This document shows positions 33,371 to 38,094 of a stretch of 38,094 bases of DNA, piece after piece. Position 1 is the first letter of the stretch. Every line of letters starts with the position of its first letter. The notes beneath the pieces are model-generated. The model was not told the origin of the DNA. It did not search any database and saw nothing but the letters and a program-made list of their open reading frames with translations. Source of the DNA: Clostridiales bacterium (lineage in GTDB: Bacteria; Bacillota; Clostridia; Oscillospirales; CAG-272); the NCBI GenBank assembly GCA_012800735.1, contig JAAZIU010000030.1, forward strand, positions 1-38,094. Reading direction: 5' to 3'. Made by a program: the position numbers and the translations under genes.

Positions 33371-33408
33371 CGAAAAAAGGCATAGTTAAATCTTCAAAGC
33401 CTTTTTCG
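33371..33408. terminator. Possible bidirectional terminator between convergent genes
   Basis: CGAAAAAAGGC and GCCTTTTTCG form an inverted repeat with a 17-nt loop in the gap between the convergent flavodoxin and Fe-S genes, overlapping the end of the latter. The A/T runs lie inside the stem, so this is tentative. Confidence 0.35.
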
Positions 33409-34216
33409 GACATTCTTCAACGCATTGCATGCATTGAATACATTCTGTACCATTCTTTCTTTTTCGGGAATTATTAAGTATTTCCACATTCATCGGACAT
33501 GCCTTTTCGCATTTGCCGCATGAGATACATTTTTCGCTATCAACCTTAACGCGCATCAGAGAAAAATAACTCATCGGCTTCAAGAAGACGGTAATAGGAC
33601 AGATATATTTACAGAAAGCCCGATTATCCTTGAACTTATATGCCAAAACTATTCCGACGACATAATAGATTATATTCCCGACAATAAAACTCCACCACAT
33701 GATCTCATCTTTATTAACAACCTTAAATATAAAGAGAGATCCGACAAATATAAGAGAAACAGCAAAAACAATATAGCGGATAAATCCTAGCGGCTTTCGA
33801 GGAGAAGAAGGTTTTTTGAAGGGGAGAAAATCCAATACCATCGCTGTCCAACAGGCGTAGCCACACCAACCGCGTCCAAATAACAACGGTCCGAAGATTT
33901 TTGCAACGGCATAGTGAATTGTCGCAGCTTCAAATACACCAAGAAAGAGATAATACCAAAAGCCCTCTATCTGCATATTTTCCCGGCAAATAATACCCAA
34001 ATATAAAAGCATATAAAGTCCGACTGCGAGTTGAACTATATTGCGGGCATGCTTTTGCTTTCGTGTATATAGAATTAAACCTATCGCAATAGCAGAGCCT
34101 ATATATGTGAAATTTAAAAGGTAAAATATATTATCAAGTGCAAGCCATAAAACAACCGCGATGATTTCAAAAACAAGCCAGAGCATTATCGCCGGTAAAT
34201 ATTCTTTTACCTTCAT
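33386..34216 (-). CDS. Polytopic membrane protein with C-terminal double 4Fe-4S ferredoxin domain (NapH/YccM-like)
   Basis: 276 residues. About five or six hydrophobic helices (1-205) include a GRGWCGYACW loop, and a CKYICP loop follows. The C-terminal domain holds two ferredoxin motifs, CISCGKCEKACP and CIQCMQCVEECP, expected to bind two 4Fe-4S clusters on the cytosolic side. This is the layout of NapH, NosR and YccM proteins that pass electrons across or along the membrane. The start at 34216 has an excellent GGAGGTGAAG site; the longer in-frame start at 34336 adds 40 poor residues. It probably works with a flavoprotein partner, perhaps the pair encoded opposite it. Electron acceptor unknown. 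Confidence 0.85.
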   Translation of the reverse strand: MKVKEYLPAIMLWLVFEIIAVVLWLALDNIFYLLNFTYIGSAIAIGLILYTRKQKHARNIVQLAVGLYMLLYLGIICRENMQIEGFWYYLFLGVFEAATIHYAVAKIFGPLLFGRGWCGYACWTAMVLDFLPFKKPSSPRKPLGFIRYIVFAVSLIFVGSLFIFKVVNKDEIMWWSFIVGNIIYYVVGIVLAYKFKDNRAFCKYICPITVFLKPMSYFSLMRVKVDSEKCISCGKCEKACPMNVEILNNSRKRKNGTECIQCMQCVEECPKKALKI

Positions 34217-34253
34217 TTCTTCACCTCCGAGAGCTAAATCTCTGCTTATCATT

Positions 34254-34284
34254 ATTATACCGAATTTATGTAATATCTTCACAA
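34254..34284 (-). promoter_or_regulatory. Probable promoter of the Fe-S membrane protein gene
   Basis: On the minus strand TTGTGA (34284-34279) and TATAAT (34259-34254) are 19 bp apart, longer than ideal, 38 nt before the start codon. The rest of 34285-34372 shows nothing else. Confidence 0.45.
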
Positions 34285-34372
34285 AAATCGGGTATAGCCT
34301 ATGTAAAATTACTTTGTTGTATTTTAGTTGACTCATAATGCTAATTGCTCAGGATAAAGATACCTATATAAT

Positions 34373-34403
34373 AAAAAAGGCGGTCTAAAAAGACCACCTT
34401 TTT
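34373..34403 (-). terminator. Intrinsic terminator of the GH10-SDR-lipoprotein operon
   Basis: AAAAAGG-GGTCT pairs with AGACC-CCTTTTT around a 4-nt loop with one mismatch; a T run follows in the minus direction. It is nearly symmetric and could stop both strands. It lies 80 nt after the last gene's stop. Confidence 0.8.
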
Positions 34404-34482
34404 AACTATGTATTGCCGGCAATTTTTGCCGGTTCGTATTTAAGAGATTAACTGCATATTCGGCGCAATTCCACTTATGCAA

Positions 34483-35988
34483 TTAACCTTCAATTCCCTC
34501 GTAAGTATCCATAACCTTTTTGAGAGCTGCTTCTGCTTTGTCAAATATCTTTGTAATTGCAGATACAGGATCCTGCTTTGCGCCGGTACAAAGCTGGCGC
34601 ATAACTGCATTAAGTCCCCCCGGATCAAGACATTGAGTCCAGTCGTAGATTATATCTTCATAAATAATATCAAGCATCTCTTTTGAACGCTCGTCTCTCG
34701 CAACCTTTTCCTTTAAAGTTATATCATACATCAGAGGCTGGACCTCGGTATACGCAAGGTATGCCATTGATTCTATAACTGCTCCCGTGAGTTCGTTTTG
34801 TTCAACAGTATTGGTTGTCGGAACACATATCCCGATCGGACCAAACGGACTGCCGTAAGTATAATATCTTTCTTGAGCCTCATCATACTTAGGAAGAGGT
34901 ATTATACCGTAGTCGTTATCCATATCTCTGAGCTGATCGATTAGACCGCTCATGTTATAGCCAAGGAAGAATGCTCGCCCCGCTTTAAAGGTTCTGGTTT
35001 TCTTTTCTGTATAACTGTCACCGCTGAGACCTTCGGTGTATAAAGTACGTTCTTTGATACCGACAACCTCCAATGTTTTTTGAACACGTGTTATATTCTC
35101 TTCTTTATTAACTACTAAAGTCGGGATTCCTTCTTCATTGGCCATATCATTTCGGCCACCTATTCCAATATAAAAGGATTGAGACGAAAGATCATCGACG
35201 GCAAGTCCGAATTGATCTGTTTCCTTCATTACGCCGTCGCCGTCAAGATCAGCAGCCGTGCCGTCTATAATCTCGTTGAAATAGTCGATAGTCCAGGTTC
35301 CGCCTATAACACGGTCATAAATATCGTTGACTCCGTAACTTTCCGCCAGGTTTTGATTATACGCAAGGATACAGGGGGAGTAGAAATATGCAAGAGAAAT
35401 TGAGCCTGTGTCAAAAAACAGTCTGCCTTTATAGCTCATGTTTTCATAAACATTCCGATTCCACCACGGCTCCTGAGGCGAGAAATAGGGAAGAGTAGTC
35501 ATGTCGATAATTGTACCGGAGGAAGCTATTGCAGCGGTTCCATAAGCTATCCTGTTAAGCATGAATCGCCAGGGACAGTCTCCGGCCATCACCGCTTTCT
35601 GCATCTTTTCAGCAAGCATCATACTATCGCCGACATTATCCGCAATTTCTGTATAAGCTATCGTAATGTTTAAAAGATCCTCAACCTCACGGTCGCGCTG
35701 ATAAAGCTGGTCAAATATCCGCTCACCGGTGTTGTCTTCAAGAGAAATCGAAGGATTAGCTCCGGGAACTGACATTGCAATGACCTGAACTTCTTCACCA
35801 TCATAATCGAGATTGGCGAATTGATCGATATATGGTGTCTCAGTAGTTTCTGCAGCATCTGCAACCGCGTTATTATCGACAGGGTCACCCGTTCCGGGAG
35901 TTTTTTCCCCGTCTCCCGATGAGCAGGCGGCAATCAACGTAAGTATAAACAAAGCTGCAATAATTAATGCAAATATTCTTTTTGGCAT
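34483..35988 (-). CDS. Extracellular solute-binding lipoprotein (paralogue 4, linked to GH10)
   Basis: 501-residue lipoprotein, last gene of the minus-strand operon behind the xylanase and SDR genes. Signal peptide 1-21 with lipobox LIAAC and Cys22, an acidic linker (to about 55), then the binding fold. Shared blocks: EPWWNRNVYENMSYKG, FDTGSIS, GTWTIDYFNEI, ADLDGDGVMKETDQFG (DNA about 35250-35221), NDYGIIPLPKYDEAQ and RDERSKEMLDII. The link to GH10 points to xylo-oligosaccharides or related sugars, but no permease is in the window. Ribosome-binding site AAAGGA. Confidence 0.87.
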   Translation of the reverse strand: MPKRIFALIIAALFILTLIAACSSGDGEKTPGTGDPVDNNAVADAAETTETPYIDQFANLDYDGEEVQVIAMSVPGANPSISLEDNTGERIFDQLYQRDREVEDLLNITIAYTEIADNVGDSMMLAEKMQKAVMAGDCPWRFMLNRIAYGTAAIASSGTIIDMTTLPYFSPQEPWWNRNVYENMSYKGRLFFDTGSISLAYFYSPCILAYNQNLAESYGVNDIYDRVIGGTWTIDYFNEIIDGTAADLDGDGVMKETDQFGLAVDDLSSQSFYIGIGGRNDMANEEGIPTLVVNKEENITRVQKTLEVVGIKERTLYTEGLSGDSYTEKKTRTFKAGRAFFLGYNMSGLIDQLRDMDNDYGIIPLPKYDEAQERYYTYGSPFGPIGICVPTTNTVEQNELTGAVIESMAYLAYTEVQPLMYDITLKEKVARDERSKEMLDIIYEDIIYDWTQCLDPGGLNAVMRQLCTGAKQDPVSAITKIFDKAEAALKKVMDTYEGIEG

Positions 35989-36012
35989 AATAAAGTCCTT
36001 TCTTTATATATG

Positions 36013-36756
36013 TTATAAGTGGAAACCTCCGTCAATGTAAAGAGCGCTTCCGGTTATATATCTCCCCTCGTCAGAACATAAAAGCAGAGCGGCGGCAGAA
36101 CAGTCATCTGCTTCACCTATATAACCGGCAGGAATTTTATCCATTACCACTTGCAGGTAATTTTCATCGGCAAGCGCCGATGAGTTGCGCGGAGTATTGA
36201 TGACACCGGGAAGCAGCATGTTTACGTTGACATTAAAGCCGGCGAGTTGCTTGGCTGTGTTTTCAGTAAGGTTCTGTATTGCGCTTTTCGTTGCGGCATA
36301 AATAGCCATCTGAACATGAGGACGGCTTTGCTGAACCGAACCTATGTTTAACACTCGTCCCCACCGTTTGTTTTGCATTGAGGGAATGTATTTCTGCATA
36401 AGAAGTAGGGTAGAGCGGAAGTTAACATTTACTTGACTCTCGAATTCATCTTCAGGGATTTTATCCCAGTCATTCCGGTATTGAACGCTTGCGTTGCAGA
36501 CGAGTATATCGACATCCCCTGTCATTGAATAAAGTTTTTCTCCCGCATCAGCATTGAAAAGATCATATGCTATCCCGCTCAAACTGCCGCCGGTTGATTC
36601 TGCCAGCTCACCGGCAATTATTTTTGCCTTTGAAACATCGCTTTTACAGTGTATAAAAACCTCGCAGCCGTGTAAAGCGAAAGCCTTCGCAATAGCATAA
36701 CCTATTCCCTGTGTTGAGCCGGTTACAAGGGCTTTCCGCCCGGTCAAATCAAACAT
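36013..36756 (-). CDS. Short-chain dehydrogenase/reductase (SDR), FabG-like
   Basis: 247-residue classical SDR that oxidises or reduces an alcohol/carbonyl with NAD(P). The cofactor loop is TGSTQGIG (12-19), the structural motif is NAS (88-90, usual NAG), and the catalytic residues are Ser140, Tyr153 and Lys157 in YAATK. A closing SALYIDGGFHL is family-typical. It lies 11 nt after the GH10 gene and 24 nt before the lipoprotein gene, so it is probably co-transcribed and acts in sugar or uronate metabolism rather than fatty-acid synthesis. Ribosome-binding site AAGGA. Confidence 0.88.
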   Translation of the reverse strand: MFDLTGRKALVTGSTQGIGYAIAKAFALHGCEVFIHCKSDVSKAKIIAGELAESTGGSLSGIAYDLFNADAGEKLYSMTGDVDILVCNASVQYRNDWDKIPEDEFESQVNVNFRSTLLLMQKYIPSMQNKRWGRVLNIGSVQQSRPHVQMAIYAATKSAIQNLTENTAKQLAGFNVNVNMLLPGVINTPRNSSALADENYLQVVMDKIPAGYIGEADDCSAAALLLCSDEGRYITGSALYIDGGFHL

Positions 36757-36767
36757 GATTTTCGTCC

Positions 36768-38094
36768 TTAAATCAAAATGTCAAATACATTCTTTTTGTC
36801 TTTTGAAAGGCTTAATTCAGAAGGAATTTCCGATCCGTCTTTAACTATTAAGACATCATAATCACCGTAAAATCCACGGAAGTCACATTTGCCGTTTACA
36901 GCGTCTATAACAGTCTCGGTATTCCATTCCTCGTTAATCATCTTCTTTAGAGCTTTATATACCGGTTTTTCTGACATATCAAAGCGCAAAAGACCTCCGA
37001 AAAACACATTTTCACCTGCGGTTACATCACCCGGCTTTGCATTGTACGCATATCCGTCAACCAGATTCCAATAAATAACGGCTTCCATCGCGGGATGCGA
37101 GAAGAATGTGCGGTATACGCCGCAGGTAAGTTCTGCTTGTATCTCCTCATCCTCTTCGTTTTTTGAATACGCGGGTATAGTCATTTCGGTAATCTGAAGA
37201 TTTTTGCCGAGACGAGCGTAGTTGTCCATCATCATATATAGACTTTCAGGATTATATCTTTGTTTTGCTATTGACGCTTCGCTTTCCTGAGGGAAAAAGC
37301 TGTGAAATTGCAAACCTATTGAGTCAAGATGCGTTATACCGTGTGAAAGCAGTCTTTCTATCTGCATATAATAGATACAGCGGTCGTTGTATCCTCCCGG
37401 AGACCAGATGTCATAATCATTTATGATAAGGCGGTTGAGCGGGAAATATTTCGCGGCTGTGCGGTAGCTCCAGTCGAGAAAATCGTCATCATAGTAGAAC
37501 TTTGAATGTATCGGACTAAAACCCTGAAGCGTTTCATTTGTAACTTCAAACGACGGTATCTTGTCGGCATATCGTTCGGATATCTCTCTCATGCGCCTGT
37601 CGAGCTTCTTTTTATATGCATCAGAGGTATCGTGTCTGAGCCAGTCAGGAACAAAGTTATCGTAATTTAAGCAGTGACACTTGGGTTCGATTCCTTTTTC
37701 AAGGCAATAATCAACACAAAGGTCTGTCGCCGGACGCCTGTATATTTTCGGCGAATCCGCGGCAAATCTCGGTTTTCCTTCCTCCGGTTCAAGATCGCTC
37801 CAATAAAAGGGAAGTGTAGCAAGATTTAAAAACTCCGGGAATTTTTCTCTGTAAATCCGGTTTTTCTCATCTGTTTCAAATTCGTCAAGCATGAATATGT
37901 TTGCTCCAAATCTGAATTCGTGATTTTTTTGCTTGAGCTTGACTTTTACACCTTCACCGACAGGGCTTCCGTCACGGTGCTTGATATTTATAACACCGTT
38001 GCCTTTTCGATAAAGCTCGATTCCGGATTCGGTTCTAATCTTCCATTCTTTTTCCTGCTCGATAAAATACTTGAGCGCAGTTTCTCTTCTTGAC
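36768..38094 (-). CDS. GH10 endo-1,4-beta-xylanase, partial (5' end beyond window)
   Basis: The open frame continues past the right edge: codons from 38093 read in frame (NIKHRDGSPVGEGVKVKLKQ, then NHEFRFGANIFMLDEF) into the glycosidase domain, so an internal Met at 37892 is not the start. GH10 marks: FYWSDLEPEEGKPRF, acid/base Glu in FEVTNETLQG (codon about 37535-37533), NDYDIW, and nucleophile Glu in LQITEMTIP (codon about 37187-37185). The Glu-Asp after the nucleophile, usual as ITELD, reads ITEMT. It would cut the xylan backbone. Whether it has a signal peptide or carbohydrate-binding modules cannot be seen. First visible gene of an operon with SDR and lipoprotein genes. Confidence 0.92.
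   Translation of the reverse strand, partial: SRRETALKYFIEQEKEWKIRTESGIELYRKGNGVINIKHRDGSPVGEGVKVKLKQKNHEFRFGANIFMLDEFETDEKNRIYREKFPEFLNLATLPFYWSDLEPEEGKPRFAADSPKIYRRPATDLCVDYCLEKGIEPKCHCLNYDNFVPDWLRHDTSDAYKKKLDRRMREISERYADKIPSFEVTNETLQGFSPIHSKFYYDDDFLDWSYRTAAKYFPLNRLIINDYDIWSPGGYNDRCIYYMQIERLLSHGITHLDSIGLQFHSFFPQESEASIAKQRYNPESLYMMMDNYARLGKNLQITEMTIPAYSKNEEDEEIQAELTCGVYRTFFSHPAMEAVIYWNLVDGYAYNAKPGDVTAGENVFFGGLLRFDMSEKPVYKALKKMINEEWNTETVIDAVNGKCDFRGFYGDYDVLIVKDGSEIPSELSLSKDKKNVFDILI

Noticed and set aside
22888..34216. Mobile genetic element suggested by the AT-rich accessory content
   Set aside because: No integrase, transposase, relaxase, att repeats or tRNA-linked junction was found, so a transfer origin is not supported.
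34217..34336. Longer start for the Fe-S membrane protein
   Set aside because: The ATG at 34216 has a near-perfect ribosome-binding site, and the promoter lies within the extra 40 codons.
34413..34431. Hairpin CCGGCA/TGCCGG as a second terminator
   Set aside because: No T run follows on either strand; the hairpin at 34373-34403 is the better terminator.

Overview
The window reads as chromosomal DNA of a low-to-moderate-GC Gram-positive anaerobe of the Clostridia type, probably an uncultured gut or rumen fibre degrader. The evidence is a SigI/RsgI sigma/anti-sigma pair, a SufCBDSU iron-sulfur operon ending in a SufU scaffold, near-consensus sigma-A promoters, lipobox substrate-binding proteins, TTG/GTG starts and a GH10 xylanase. 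No rRNA, phage, integrase, transposase or CRISPR was seen, and the species cannot be named from this sequence.

Layout. (1) 1-1.64 kb, minus strand: sigI and rsgI overlap by 4 bp; the extracellular end of RsgI is an Asp-rich 15-residue tandem repeat cut by the window edge. (2) 1.76-1.94 kb: a solo tRNA with anticodon CAT, with its own promoter and terminator. (3) 2.1-7.15 kb: sufC-sufB-sufD-sufS-sufU, followed by a solo tRNA-Gly(CCC). (4) 7.5-9.7 kb: a 722-residue glycosidase-like protein of unassigned family, then tRNA-Pro(GGG). (5) 10.1-12.2 kb: a small alarmone synthetase and a first orphan substrate-binding lipoprotein. (6) 12.3-22.65 kb: a tightly packed run of co-directional genes (pncB, serine hydrolase, aspS, two CNNM/CorC membrane proteins, two more substrate-binding lipoproteins with a small basic protein between them) closed by a strong terminator. 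(7) 22.8-34.2 kb: a more AT-rich accessory stretch with flavodoxin-like oxidoreductases, alpha/beta hydrolases, an FtsX-type ABC exporter, a CPBP protease, a membrane-anchored beta-lactamase-like protein, a ferredoxin-type membrane protein and two decayed genes. (8) 34.4-38.1 kb, minus strand: an apparent GH10 xylanase - SDR dehydrogenase - substrate-binding lipoprotein operon, with the xylanase running off the right edge.

How the parts fit. SigI/RsgI pairs in cellulolytic clostridia sense extracellular polysaccharide and switch on glycosidase genes. With a GH10 xylanase, a second glycosidase-like enzyme and four paralogous lipoprotein binding proteins, the window looks like part of a plant-polysaccharide lifestyle. 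The suf operon, aspS, pncB and alarmone synthetase are housekeeping or stress genes. The 22.8-34.2 kb stretch looks like redox and envelope-stress or peptide-defence accessory content.

The most unusual signals are the Asp-rich, thrombospondin-type-3-like repeat on RsgI; a 22-bp, three-stem nested hairpin in front of pncB that swallows a TATAAT box; four orphan binding proteins that all carry a DxNxDG/DxDxDG calcium-loop-like motif; and a perfect 10-bp inverted repeat in a divergent intergenic region. No single, clearly new multi-gene system could be proven from sequence alone.
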